This document shows positions 1 to 7,859 of a stretch of 41,593 nt of DNA, piece by piece (position 1 is the first letter of the stretch; each line of letters begins with the position of its first letter). A program made the position numbers and the translations under genes. Origin of the DNA: Opitutia bacterium. Lineage in GTDB: Bacteria > Verrucomicrobiota > Verrucomicrobiae > Opitutales > Opitutaceae. The notes beneath the pieces were generated by a model. It did no database searches. It had not been told where the DNA came from and worked only from the letters and a program-made list of their open reading frames with translations. The DNA lies in NCBI GenBank assembly GCA_947442255.1, contig CANEVO010000021.1:1-41593 (forward strand), read 5' to 3'.

Positions 1-936
1 ATCCAACGTCCCGCCCTCCTCGTCGCCGATCGCTGGCGGGACTATGAGTTAATCGATTGCGGAGGCGGCATGAAGCAGGAGCGCTGGGGCAGTGTGAACC
101 TGGTCCGCCCGGATCCGCAGATCATCTGGCCCCGTCACGGCTCCGCCGCGGCGGTGGACAACACCGGTGGAGGTCCTAAGTCCCCTGCGACCCGCCCTTG
201 GGATAATTGGGACGGCTTCTATCATCGCAGCGAGCAGGGCGGGGGCAGGTGGGAATTTCGCCGGCCGGTGCCGGATCACTGGACGGTCGGCTACGAGCGG
301 CTCGGCCTTAAGTTCAAGATTCACCCGACGTCCTTCAAGCACACCGGACTCTTTCCGGAGCAGGCGGTGAACTGGGAATGGATGACGGAGAAGATCGCCG
401 CCGCCCGTCCGTCCGGCCAAACCTGCCAGGTGTTGAATCTTTTCGGGTACACGGGCGCCGCCACCGTCGCTGCCGCCAAAGCCGGCGCCAGCGTGTGCCA
501 CGTAGATGCCGCCGAGGGTATGGTGAAGTGGTGCCGGGAGAATGCCGCGCTGAGCGGCCTCGTCGAGGCGCCAATCCGCTACATCGTCGACGATTGCCTG
601 AAGTTCGCCCGCCGCGAACTGAAGCGGGGCCGGAAATACGACGGCATCATCATGGATCCGCCCACCTACGGCCGCGGCAGCACGGGCGAAATGTGGAAGC
701 TCGAGGATCACCTCTGGGAACTGCTGATAGAATGCCGCGCCCTCCTCAGCGAAAACCCACGCTTCTTCCTGATCAACGCCTACACCGCGCGGCTCTCGCC
801 CACGGTGGTTGCGAATCTTCTGGCGGAACTCATGTCCGGCCGCGGCGGCACGATCACCGCTGGCGAAGTCGGGCTGCCGATCCGCAGCGACGGCAAGGTC
901 CTCCCCTGCGGGATCTACGGGCGCTGGGAGGCGTGA
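1..936 (+). CDS. Class I SAM-dependent methyltransferase, RlmI/RlmK-like (5' partial)
   Basis: The reading frame is open from the first base, so the true start lies upstream. An ATG at 70 exists, but the residues before it (RPALLVADRWRDYELID) match the usual N-terminus of this family and continue into ERWG and PDPQIIWP, so 70 is unlikely to be the start. Motif I is NLFGYTGAATVAAAKAGA, followed by an acidic residue in the next strand (CHVDAAEG). Motif IV is MDPPTYGRG, the DPPxxG form seen in rRNA C5-cytosine-type methyltransferases of the RlmI/RlmK group. No PUA domain is visible in the part present. The likely role is SAM-dependent methylation of rRNA or another nucleic acid in the cytoplasm; the exact target cannot be read from the sequence. 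Fold confidence is high, substrate confidence is low. Confidence 0.9.
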   Translation: MQRPALLVADRWRDYELIDCGGGMKQERWGSVNLVRPDPQIIWPRHGSAAAVDNTGGGPKSPATRPWDNWDGFYHRSEQGGGRWEFRRPVPDHWTVGYERLGLKFKIHPTSFKHTGLFPEQAVNWEWMTEKIAAARPSGQTCQVLNLFGYTGAATVAAAKAGASVCHVDAAEGMVKWCRENAALSGLVEAPIRYIVDDCLKFARRELKRGRKYDGIIMDPPTYGRGSTGEMWKLEDHLWELLIECRALLSENPRFFLINAYTARLSPTVVANLLAELMSGRGGTITAGEVGLPIRSDGKVLPCGIYGRWEA

Positions 937-970
937 GGCGCAGAGCCTGAGGCCGGCGCTGGCCAGAGTA

Positions 971-1036
971 GCACGGGTCTCCCGACCTGCGGGATGGATT
1001 TCGATCCGCATTCATGGGTCGGAAGACCCATGCCAC
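971..1036. repeat. Palindromic repeat family A, copy 1
   Basis: Two palindromic arms, CACGGGTCTCCCGACC and CATGGGTCGGAAGACCCATG, are separated by about 25 bases, with GCCAC closing the right end. Each arm can fold alone, and the arms are also inverted copies of each other. The same layout recurs at 4916, 10106, 18823/19198 and 39105. The left arm is more degenerate here than in the other copies. Confidence 0.8.
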
Positions 1037-1115
1037 GGCGCCCGCCCTTCACGAAGGTCAGGTGCCTCCGGTCAATCCTGCCATCAGATCGCCCGGGGAC
1101 CCGGCCACATCGCCA

Positions 1116-1289
1116 CTAGCGATTGCATGATCTCGGTCCGTTCGAGAGGTTCCCAATCCGCTCAAGGGCGGCGGCCTCCGTGACGATGACGGAAAATGCC
1201 TCGGCCCGATTCGCCGCCACTTCCACGAGAATTCCCCGGTCCCGATCGTCCTCGACGATCATGAGGCGGGGCTTTCGTTTTATCTCCAC
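1116..1289 (-). pseudogene. Truncated response-regulator receiver-domain remnant
   Basis: A 57-residue frame from a GTG at 1289 reads KPRLMIVEDDRDRGILVEVA followed by FSVIVTEAAALERIG. This resembles beta1-alpha1-beta2 of a CheY-like receiver: hydrophobic strand, then the acidic pair EDD that helps bind Mg2+, then a helix and a second strand. The frame stops after about 50 residues, so the phosphoacceptor Asp strand and the conserved Thr and Lys are absent. It sits alone in the 525-base gap between the methyltransferase and the SIS gene. It could be a remnant of a response regulator or a chance reading frame. The rest of the gap (1037-1115 and 1290-1461) shows nothing I can name. Confidence 0.35.
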
Positions 1290-1461
1290 GTTTTTGGCAG
1301 CGTGGTGCGGTCATCCGATCCTGACCATCGGAAATTCTTTGAACGAAAGCTGAAATCGCGGGGAGCCCGGATCGGACGCTCCGACCACGGGTGCGGAGCT
1401 CGGCCCCAAGGTCGCCGTCTTTCCTGCTTTGCTCGCCGGGCATCCGTCCTAGCATCCGCCC

Positions 1462-2238
1462 ATGTCTTCGCTCGCCGCCACGTATCGCGACCGCGCCCAC
1501 GATCTACTCGCCGCGGCGTGGACCACCAACGCCGCCACGATTGCGCGGCTCGCCCCCATCGTCGGGGCCTCGGTGGCAGGCGGCGGCGTCATCCACACGT
1601 TCGGCAGCGGCCACAGCGAACTCATCTCACGCGAGATCATCGGCCGCGCCGGCGGGTTCGTCTGCGTCAGCGGGATCATCGATCCCACCAACGGTTTCAT
1701 CGAGAATCTTCCCGGCTACGGCGCGAGGCTCGTCGAGCGTTACGACCGCCAGCACCAGTTGCGTCCCGGCGAGGTCATCATCGTCATTTCCAACTCCGGC
1801 AAGAACGGCTCGCCGGTCGATGTCGCCCTGTACGCGAAACAGAAGGGGCTCGTCGTGGTGACGCTCTCCTGCCTCACGATGTCGCGGATCACGCCGTCGC
1901 AGCATCCCAGCGGGCAGCGGCTCTTTGAGGTCGGAGACTTCGTGCTGGATAACGGTGGCGTGCCCGGTGACGCGATCGTCGAGGTCGGCGGGTCTCCCGA
2001 AGCGGGAGCGGGCCGGCCCACCGACCTGTCCGCCGTAGCCTTGGCGAAGGCGGGACCCACCTCCACGTTGATCGGCTGCTCGGTCCTGAACTGGCTCATG
2101 CTCGAAACCATGGAGTGGCTGAAGGCGAGCGGACACCCGCTCCCCGTCCTGCGCAGCCAGAACCTGCCGGGGGCGATCGAGTACAACCGCAGCCTCGGCC
2201 AGAAATACGCCGGCCGGCTCAGCCGCCAACTGGCATGA
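1462..2238 (+). CDS. SIS-domain sugar-phosphate binding protein (UPF0309-like)
   Basis: A 258-residue protein with a sugar isomerase (SIS) fold. The N-terminal part has GGGVIHTFGSGHSELISREI, the glycine/serine-rich phosphosugar-binding loop, and the centre has VIIVISNSGKNGSPVDVALY, the second signature (SNSG). The length and arrangement fit the UPF0309 group rather than full-size glucosamine-6-phosphate synthase or MurQ. No DNA-binding domain is present, so it is not an RpiR regulator. It is followed after about 100 bases by a GlcNAc-kinase-like gene on the same strand, which suggests work on amino-sugar phosphates in the cytoplasm. The ATG at 1462 is the first in frame and no clear Shine-Dalgarno site precedes it. 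The reaction is unproven: isomerase, etherase or deaminase chemistry are all possible. Confidence 0.88.
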   Translation: MSSLAATYRDRAHDLLAAAWTTNAATIARLAPIVGASVAGGGVIHTFGSGHSELISREIIGRAGGFVCVSGIIDPTNGFIENLPGYGARLVERYDRQHQLRPGEVIIVISNSGKNGSPVDVALYAKQKGLVVVTLSCLTMSRITPSQHPSGQRLFEVGDFVLDNGGVPGDAIVEVGGSPEAGAGRPTDLSAVALAKAGPTSTLIGCSVLNWLMLETMEWLKASGHPLPVLRSQNLPGAIEYNRSLGQKYAGRLSRQLA

Positions 2239-2241
2239 GGC

Positions 2242-2333
2242 CTCACGCGAAGCTGCGAACTCCGCGAAGCCAAAGGCAGGCCGTGTCCAGCCCAAGCCCA
2301 ATTCCTTCGCGCTCTTCGCGCCTTCGCGTGAGC
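2242..2333. repeat. Palindromic repeat family C, copy 1
   Basis: An imperfect inverted repeat of the form TCACGCGAAGCTGCGAA ... TTCGCGCCTTCGCGTGA fills the gap between the SIS gene and the kinase gene. The left arm starts directly after the SIS stop codon and the right arm ends about 11 bases before the kinase ATG. In a transcript it would fold into a long hairpin. Related copies are at 14731, 30722 (one arm) and 35282. Confidence 0.7.
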
Positions 2334-2344
2334 CAAAATTTCAG

Positions 2345-3244
2345 ATGACCTTCAAGCTTGGGGTCGATGGCGGCGGGACCAAGACCGAGTGCATCCTCGT
2401 CAATGCGGACGGCGCGATCGTCGCGCAGCATCTCGCGCCCGGCTGCAACCCGAACGTGGTCGGGGCGGTCCAGGCCCGCCTGATCGTCACCGACGCCCTC
2501 AACGCGCTCTCCACGCACCACCCGGAACTCTCCACTCCGAACATCACCGCGGTCCTCCTCTGCATGTCCGGCAGCCGCTCCTACTGGCAGGAGTTCGCGA
2601 CCGGGCTGGTGGGTTTCGGGACGGTCACGGCCGTGGACGATTCCCTGCCGGTGCTCGAGTTGGCCACGCGGGGGGCGCCGGGCCTGGTGTTGCATGCGGG
2701 CACGGGCTCGTTCGTCGCGGCCCGCGCTCCCGATGGATCGATCCACTACGCCGGTGGACTCGGCTGGCGTTTCAACGATCCCGGCAGCGGCTATGACATC
2801 GGCCGGCGGGCCATGGGCCGCGCGCTACTCGAACTCCAAGGCTGGCTGCCGGCCTCGCGGCTCGGGCCGACGGTGCGCGATCACGCGAAGCTCGGCGACG
2901 CCGCCGACGTCAATGCGATCACCCGCTATTTTTATCAACATCCCGACCCCAATCGCATCATCGCCGCGCTTGCGCCCTCGATTCTTCGGCTCGCCAGCGA
3001 GGGCGATCCGAAGGCGCATGAGATCGTCGTGGAATCCGCGGGGGAACTGCTCGCGCTAGCAACCCGCGTCGCCACCAAGCTCTTCCCCGGGGTCGCCCTC
3101 GACACGCTGCCCGCGGGGTTGAGCGGGCCAATCCTCACTCACGCGGTCGTTCGTCAGGCGCTGCTTGCCCGATCGCCCCTGTCGCTCACCCCCGTGGAAG
3201 GCACCCCGATCGAGGGCGTGCGCCGGCTGCTGGCGCGGATGTAG
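2345..3244 (+). CDS. BadF/BadG-type ATPase, N-acetylglucosamine-kinase-like
   Basis: A 299-residue protein of the ASKHA (actin/hexokinase) superfamily. The phosphate-1 loop is LGVDGGGTKTECILV near residue 5. The phosphate-2 region is LVLHAGTGSFVAA near residue 115, followed by GGLGWRFNDPGSGYDIGRRAM, a signature of the BadF/BcrA/GlcNAc-kinase family. A late LSGPILTH segment matches the adenosine motif region. It probably phosphorylates an amino sugar such as GlcNAc with ATP in the cytoplasm. The SIS-domain gene immediately upstream supports that idea: kinase and sugar-phosphate enzyme in one unit, separated by a family C hairpin. Substrate specificity is inferred from family and context only. 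Confidence 0.88.
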   Translation: MTFKLGVDGGGTKTECILVNADGAIVAQHLAPGCNPNVVGAVQARLIVTDALNALSTHHPELSTPNITAVLLCMSGSRSYWQEFATGLVGFGTVTAVDDSLPVLELATRGAPGLVLHAGTGSFVAARAPDGSIHYAGGLGWRFNDPGSGYDIGRRAMGRALLELQGWLPASRLGPTVRDHAKLGDAADVNAITRYFYQHPDPNRIIAALAPSILRLASEGDPKAHEIVVESAGELLALATRVATKLFPGVALDTLPAGLSGPILTHAVVRQALLARSPLSLTPVEGTPIEGVRRLLARM

Positions 3245-3293
3245 GGTATTTCCGACGTGCATCGCCCGAGCGGAATCGGCCTAGTCTCCTCTC

Positions 3294-3776
3294 ATGCTCG
3301 TCCGATTCACCAAGGGTTCGGTTGCCGCGCAGACGGATGCCCTGACTTGCGTGCGGCCCGACGGCAGCACGACGACGAGCCACATGCCGCGGCAGGGCAT
3401 CCTGCCGCACGAGGCGGTGCATTTTGTGGTGGAATCGGTGCTCGGCTGGCGCGACGCGCTCTTCGGCGCCTTGTCCCGTGGCGTCTCGCTCGAAACAGCG
3501 ACCGCCAAGCTGCACGGCCGGCAGGTCGAGTGGAGCAAGGACCCCCAGAGACGCCAGACGGAGGCGCTCGTCGAGTGCCTCGAGGCCGAGCAATGGGGCG
3601 GCGCGAACGATCCCGTGACGTTTGCCGAGATGCTTGTCCTGGCGTGCCGCCGCCGCGGGGCGCCCACGCCGGACGTGACGCCGGAGGAGATCGATCTTGT
3701 GCGAGTGAAGCTCCGCGAATTCGGCGCCGCCTGGCGGCCCTTGCTGCCGGGGAGCTGGATCGAGCGAACCTTTTAA
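3294..3776 (+). CDS. Conserved hypothetical protein with HExxH-like HEAVH segment
   Basis: A 160-residue soluble protein. I do not recognise a named family with certainty. The N-terminus (MLVRFTKGS...DALTCVRPDGST) looks like a beta-sheet cap, followed by LPHEAVHFVVESVLGWRDALFG, which holds two histidines four residues apart flanked by Glu. A full metalloprotease motif would be HExxH; here the order is H-E-A-V-H, so a metal site is possible but protease activity is not shown. The C-terminal half is helical and charged (VTPEEIDLVRVKLREFGAAWRPL). No signal peptide or membrane segment. It starts 49 bases after the kinase and could be co-transcribed with it. The frame is clean, high in GC at third positions, and very likely real. 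Confidence 0.7.
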   Translation: MLVRFTKGSVAAQTDALTCVRPDGSTTTSHMPRQGILPHEAVHFVVESVLGWRDALFGALSRGVSLETATAKLHGRQVEWSKDPQRRQTEALVECLEAEQWGGANDPVTFAEMLVLACRRRGAPTPDVTPEEIDLVRVKLREFGAAWRPLLPGSWIERTF

Positions 3777-3833
3777 GCCGGATATTTCAAGGTACCCATG
3801 ATAAGATCCCCCACGCCGTCGCAGCCGCTGGGA

Positions 3834-3860
3834 GTGGCGCCAGTCTTCGACTGGCGCCAC
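3834..3860. repeat. Perfect 12-bp stem hairpin
   Basis: GTGGCGCCAGTC, loop TTC, GACTGGCGCCAC: a perfect 12-base-pair stem about 60 bases after the preceding stop codon. No T-run follows, so a classical rho-independent terminator is unlikely. It resembles the other intergenic palindromes of this window, and a weaker relative (GACGCCGG/CCGGCGCC) follows the tolC remnant near 36966. Confidence 0.75.
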
Positions 3861-3990
3861 GGGCTGCAATCGCATGCGGGGACTGTGAAATACCCGGGCT
3901 AGCGGGTGCCCATCACCACGAAGGACGCGAATGATCGCGCAGATCAGTGGTGGTTGATTGGTCGGCAGCCCAACCACTAAGTTGGTCCCG

Positions 3991-4890
3991 ATGGTTTCGC
4001 TGTCATCATTCGTGGAAGTCCTCGCCGAGGCCGACTGGCACGCCCGCCGGTCGGCGCACGAGGCGCGCGTGCGCGTGTGGACCGATCCGCACCAGGCGCG
4101 AACCGCGCGAGGCGAAAAGCACCCGGTGTACGACTTCCTCTTCACGTACTACGCGTTTCGCCCGGCCTGGCTGCGGCGCTGGCATCCCGGGCCGAATATG
4201 ATCCTCGGCGGAGAGTCGGCGCGCGAATTCCTCCGCGGCCCGGGTTACCGGGAGTTCGCCGGCGGCATCGGGATCGATCCCGCTGCGCTCCCGCCCCAGC
4301 GCCGCGCGTTCGTGCTCTGGCTCCGCGATCTGCTGGCGGCGATGCAGACCCGGCCGGCCTTTTTTGGCTGCTACGGCCTGCACGAGTGGGCGATGGTGCA
4401 CCGGCAGACGCCGGAGGAACGTCGGCACAACGCTTGGCCGCTGCGGTACGAAGGCGCCGAACTCGCGCGGATCGTCGAGGGCAGCGCGATCTGCTGCACC
4501 CACTTCGATGCGTTTCGATTCTTCACCGCACCAGCGCAGCCGCTGAACCGCGTGCAGCCGACCCGCGCCACGGTTCCGCAGCTCGAACAGCGTGGCTGCC
4601 TGCACGCCACGATGGATCTCTACAAGTGGGCCTTCAAACTCGCGCCGTACACCCCGGCCGAGCTGATCGCGGACTGCTTCGAACTGGCGCGCGACGTCCG
4701 CGAGGTCGACATGCGCGCCAGCCCCTATGACCTGGCAGCGCTCGGATTCACGCCGATCGAGATCGAGACCGCGGCCGGCCGCTCGGAGTACGAGGCGGCC
4801 CAGCGCGAATTCACCCGCCGGGGCGAACCGCTCCGCGCCCGGCTGCTGGCGTTGACCGAGCGATTGCTGGCCACGCCTGCGGCCGGTTAG
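3991..4890 (+). CDS. Conserved hypothetical protein (HPVYDFLFTYY family)
   Basis: A 299-residue soluble protein, rich in Trp, His and Arg. Distinctive segments are GEKHPVYDFLFTYYAFRPAW near residue 35, then RRWHPGPNMIL, FFGCYGLHEWAMVH, and in the second half THFDAFRFF and QLEQRGCLHATMDLYKWAF. Proteins with the HPVxDFLFTYY and RRWHPG segments occur in other phyla and have sometimes been labelled 3-methyladenine DNA glycosylase; I see no helix-hairpin-helix or glycosylase motif that would support this, so I treat the label as unreliable. The conserved His and Asp (HEWAMVH, THFDAFRFF) could form a metal or catalytic site. I prefer the ATG at 3991; a TTG at 3958 would add 11 poorly conserved-looking residues. 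Confidence 0.75.
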   Translation: MVSLSSFVEVLAEADWHARRSAHEARVRVWTDPHQARTARGEKHPVYDFLFTYYAFRPAWLRRWHPGPNMILGGESAREFLRGPGYREFAGGIGIDPAALPPQRRAFVLWLRDLLAAMQTRPAFFGCYGLHEWAMVHRQTPEERRHNAWPLRYEGAELARIVEGSAICCTHFDAFRFFTAPAQPLNRVQPTRATVPQLEQRGCLHATMDLYKWAFKLAPYTPAELIADCFELARDVREVDMRASPYDLAALGFTPIEIETAAGRSEYEAAQREFTRRGEPLRARLLALTERLLATPAAG

Positions 4891-4915
4891 CCGTGGCCCG
4901 GTCTGGCCGGCGCAG

Positions 4916-4981
4916 CCTGGGTCTCCGGACCCATGCAATCGGATCGGGACCGGTTTTCACGGGTCAGGAGACCCGTGCCAC
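4916..4981. repeat. Palindromic repeat family A, copy 2
   Basis: Left arm CTGGGTCTCCGGACCCATG and right arm TTCACGGGTCAGGAGACCCG with closing TGCCAC, separated by about 20 bases. It lies 26 bases downstream of the preceding stop codon. The layout is as in the copies at 971, 10106 and 39105. Confidence 0.85.
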
Positions 4982-5267
4982 TCGGACGCCAGCGGCCGGC
5001 ACCGCTGGATCGCGTTGGCCGTCCCGCCTTCCGGCGGAGTCCGTTTGGCCATCCTTCCGGCTGAAGGCGGAACTACCAACCCGTGATCCGTATTCGCCGG
5101 TCGGAGACCACAGCCGTCCCATCGGACCGACAAAAGTTCAGTCTCCCAGTCGGTGCGTCGAGGCGGGACGCGGTGCGGGAGGGACGAGGGCAAGGCAGGA
5201 TTTTGCGGAGTGGGCACCGACGGGGAGGCAAACAGCTCCAGCCCACACACCCCGGCGCTGCGCGCCA

Positions 5268-5392
5268 CCCCTCTCCAGAGGGGATCTTGGGCCCGTGCTG
5301 CTTCAGGAGCTCCGATGGAGGGCAGGTGTCCTCGCCCGCCAAATCCGTCGGCCGGCATGGATGGCCTAGGCCGGTGGGGACACCGGCCCTCC
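5268..5392. repeat. Composite palindromic region in a 547-base gap
   Basis: The gap 4891-5437 has no gene. After the family A copy it holds a CCCCTCTCCAGAGGGG hairpin at 5268-5283. This is followed by an inverted pair: GGAGGGCAGGTGTCC from 5317 and GGGGACACCGGCCCTCC ending at 5392. Between 4982 and 5267 I see only degenerate inverted segments (for example CCGCCTTCCGGCGG near 5024) and no coding signal. The region appears to be an accumulation of short palindromic units. Confidence 0.55.
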
Positions 5393-5437
5393 AAATCACC
5401 CGAGGCCGTCTCTCGACCGGAAATCCCAAATCGAAAA

Positions 5438-6370
5438 TTACTTCGCCCAGTCGAAGAAGCCGATCTTCGTCAGCTCTTCCTTCATCTTCGCCTTCTGCGC
5501 CGGCGTGCAGTTCGTCGTGGGCAGGCGGCTCGGGCCACAGTCCGCGCCGATCAGCGCCATCGTAGCCTTGAGCCCGGCGCGGCCGCCGTTGCCGATGATG
5601 ATCCGCACCATCTCGGCGGATAATGCCTGTAGCCGGCGGGCCTCGGCCTGATTACCGGCCTCGAAGGTCGCGATGATCTTTTTGTAGAGCGGGCCGGCGA
5701 AGTTGTAGGTCGAGCCCACGGCGCCTTGCGCACCAAACGACAGGCCCCCCAGCAGCATTTCATCGACGCCAAAGAGAATGTCGTAGCGGCCGGCATCAAA
5801 TTCGACGCACGCCAGCAGCTCGTAGAGGAGCGAGTCGGAAAACTTGATGCCGCGCAGCGTCGGGATTCGCGGTCCGCCTTGCCGCAGAAACTCCACCATG
5901 TCGAAGCGCACCCCGGAGAGCACCGGGATGTGATAGTAATAGAACGGCAGCGCGGGCGCGCCGGTCGTGATTCGCTCGATGCACTGGATGAAGATCTCGA
6001 GTGAGTCCGGCTTGAAGTAGCCCGGGGGCGTCGCGGAAATCGCATCGGCGCCAATGCTCTGGGCATGGACCGCGAGGCCCCGCGCCTCCTCGGGGCTATT
6101 GTGGCCCACTTGGACCACGACCGGCACCCGGCCGGCCGCCGCCTTCACACTGGCCTCGGCCACCTGCTGCCGCTCCGTCGTGGTCAGCAGCGGGCCTTCG
6201 CCGGTGCTGCCGCAGACGTAGAGGCCGCCGGCGCCCTGGGCGATGACAGCGTCGATGACGCGCGGGAGGCTCGCGAGATCGAGCGAACCATCGGCATGAA
6301 AGGGCGTGAACGTCGCCGCCACGAGGCCGCGCAAACGAAAGTCCTTCAAGGGAGTCTTGCTGTGGGACAT
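5438..6370 (-). CDS. DHDPS/N-acetylneuraminate lyase family aldolase
   Basis: A 310-residue class I aldolase. The pyruvate-binding loop is GSTGEG at residues 54-59, the catalytic tyrosine region is FYYYHIPVLSG around 143-153, and the Schiff-base lysine is in RGIKFSD (K176). The YYYHIP form favours the NanA (sialic acid lyase) branch over DapA. It would cleave a 2-keto-3-deoxy sugar acid such as N-acetylneuraminate to pyruvate plus an aldose in the cytoplasm. The ATG at 6370 gives a normal N-terminus; a TTG at 6406 would add 12 residues of doubtful value. It stands alone on the minus strand. The sialate O-acetylesterase at 20706 and the amino-sugar pair at 1462-3244 fit a sialic or amino-sugar diet but are not linked. 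A different keto-acid substrate remains possible. Confidence 0.85.
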   Translation of the reverse strand: MSHSKTPLKDFRLRGLVAATFTPFHADGSLDLASLPRVIDAVIAQGAGGLYVCGSTGEGPLLTTTERQQVAEASVKAAAGRVPVVVQVGHNSPEEARGLAVHAQSIGADAISATPPGYFKPDSLEIFIQCIERITTGAPALPFYYYHIPVLSGVRFDMVEFLRQGGPRIPTLRGIKFSDSLLYELLACVEFDAGRYDILFGVDEMLLGGLSFGAQGAVGSTYNFAGPLYKKIIATFEAGNQAEARRLQALSAEMVRIIIGNGGRAGLKATMALIGADCGPSRLPTTNCTPAQKAKMKEELTKIGFFDWAK

Positions 6371-6417
6371 CGTGGGCAGGGCAGTTTCAATCAGCGCCGA
6401 GGGCAAGAGTTATCACG

Positions 6418-6504
6418 GGTTTTGGCGGCGCCAAAACCGAATAGTTTTCGCCGAAAAACCCCGGGGAGATTGCGTCGACTAGCCGGCAGGCGCAGGCTGC
6501 CGGC
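6418..6504. repeat. Cluster of three hairpins (family F, copy 1)
   Basis: Three hairpins follow one another: GGTTTTGGC/GCCAAAACC (6418-6438), GTTTTC/GAAAAC with a short loop (about 6443-6458), and GCCGGCAG/CTGCCGGC (6482-6504). The last one ends at the base before the GTG start of the next gene. A similar three-hairpin cluster with related stems is at 10557-10633. There is no T-run, so this is not a standard terminator. Confidence 0.65.
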
Positions 6505-7581
6505 GTGGCCAGTCCTCTCAGCAACCTCCTCCCGACGCATCGGAAGCCGAGCTTCCCCGTCAGCTTGGACTTGCGCGGCTACCTGCGTCGCTACAAGCGG
6601 GAGCGCGAGCTTCCCGTGACGTATGAGCGGCTGCGGGATTTTCATGAGGTCATTCCGCTGACCGACGAGAACGGCAAGCCCACGCTCTGGGACACCGTGA
6701 TCTATGATGCGCGCGAGATGCCGAAGCTGAACGAGGCCCTGAAGGAGGTTTATGCGTGGCTGAAGGTCGCGGGCGACATGTCGGTGATGAGCCACTTGTA
6801 CGTCGATCGCGTCGACTTCTGCACCTTCGGGAACTCGACGCCGTTCCGGATCCGGATCGTCAATGCGTACAACGACAATCAGGACTATTTCTATATCAAG
6901 CAGGCCGACGCTTCACGCGTCTACGGTCTCGAGCTCGAGCATCTGCTCTCCCCGAACCGGCTCAACTTCATCACGCATGGTAACACGCTGATCGAGGAGC
7001 ACGTCGCGGGGATTCCCGGCGACATGTTCATCAAGAAATGGCTCGGCCGGCCGGACCCGAAGCCGATCCGCGTGGCCAAGGAGCTGGTGAAGTTCAACGA
7101 ACGCTGCTTCATCCGGCTGCTGGGGGACATGCGGGCGTACAACTTTGTCTTCGTGATCACGCCCGACTTCGAGGAGTCGCAGCTCCGGATTCGCGCGATG
7201 GATTTCGACCAGCAGTCCTACGACGGCCGGGTGAAGTTCTACCTGCCGCAGTTCTTCAAGGAGAACAACCCGCTCGTCCGCTTCTGCGCGAAGCATCTCC
7301 GCACCGAGACCGCCAGCCAGTATCAACGCGAGGAGCAGACGCTGATCCTGCAGCGCGCCGCGCTCGCCTCCGAGCGGCTCGGCCTGCTCCTGCACGACAT
7401 GGCGGCCGATCCCCTCGCGCCGCCCGAAAAGATTCACAGTCTCCGCGAAGGTCTCGCCGCCCATTACCAGCGCGACGACTACTTGCGCTGCGAATCGATG
7501 GGCGCGCTCATCCGGCAGAATCTGGAATCGATCCGCCGCGACATCGGCCGGCCCATCGTGCCGGAACTCCTGCCGGAGTAG
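6505..7581 (+). CDS. Kinase-fold-like conserved hypothetical protein
   Basis: A 358-residue soluble protein without a signal peptide. I do not know a name for it, but the order of motifs suggests a protein-kinase-like fold. YFYIKQAD offers a candidate ATP-binding lysine (K132), GLELEHLL a helix-C glutamate, LIEEHVAGIPGDMF a hinge-like stretch, and LLGDMRAYNFV a D-x4-N catalytic-loop-like motif (D208, N213). RAMDFDQQS is a DFG-like metal-binding motif (D233). No glycine-rich loop of normal form is obvious, although CTFGNSTPFRI could take that place. The start is a GTG at 6505 with no visible Shine-Dalgarno site and a palindrome ending right before it. The gene is monocistronic. The substrate (protein, lipid or small molecule) is unknown. 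Confidence 0.75.
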   Translation: MASPLSNLLPTHRKPSFPVSLDLRGYLRRYKRERELPVTYERLRDFHEVIPLTDENGKPTLWDTVIYDAREMPKLNEALKEVYAWLKVAGDMSVMSHLYVDRVDFCTFGNSTPFRIRIVNAYNDNQDYFYIKQADASRVYGLELEHLLSPNRLNFITHGNTLIEEHVAGIPGDMFIKKWLGRPDPKPIRVAKELVKFNERCFIRLLGDMRAYNFVFVITPDFEESQLRIRAMDFDQQSYDGRVKFYLPQFFKENNPLVRFCAKHLRTETASQYQREEQTLILQRAALASERLGLLLHDMAADPLAPPEKIHSLREGLAAHYQRDDYLRCESMGALIRQNLESIRRDIGRPIVPELLPE

Positions 7582-7589
7582 ATCCGCCT

Positions 7590-7750
7590 TGGGCTCGATC
7601 CTTGGGATTGAGCCTGAAGCCAGGAAACCCTGAACCAGTGAGCCGACGCCCACTGGTCGGCGTGACCGCGCCCGAGGACTTGAACAGGAAGATTGGGGAG
7701 GGCGGGAAGAGGGGCCTGGCTCCCCGATCTTCCCGGACTTCCTGTTCAGG
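7590..7750. repeat. Palindromic repeat family B, copy 1
   Basis: A two-part element. The left part has GATTGAGCCTGAAGCCAGGA near 7605-7625. The right part is a long imperfect inverted repeat starting GAACAGGAAGATTGGGGAG (from 7682) and ending with CTCCCCGATCTTCC and CTTCCTGTTC (to 7747). The same two parts occur at 41277-41424, and partial copies at 8590-8766 and 16320-16397. Confidence 0.7.
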
Positions 7751-7836
7751 CGGGTGGCGGGGGCACGGTTCGCGCCCGATCCCGGAGGTCTGTTCACGGC
7801 ACTCAGGTTAGACGCGGACCGCTTGACCCAGGCGAT

Positions 7837-7859
7837 AACGTAGCTACTAAACGTAGCTA
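7837..7859 (+). promoter_or_regulatory. Direct repeat before vapB, probable operator
   Basis: The 10-mer AACGTAGCTA occurs at 7837-7846 and again at 7850-7859, 13 bases apart, with the second copy reaching the A of the vapB ATG. Each copy contains the palindrome TAGCTA. Spaced repeats over the start codon fit autoregulation by an AbrB-type antitoxin or the VapBC complex. Binding is inferred. Confidence 0.5.

Noticed and set aside
3991..4890. Annotation as 3-methyladenine DNA glycosylase
   Set aside because: I recall this label for similar proteins, but no glycosylase motif is visible, so I keep it as conserved hypothetical.
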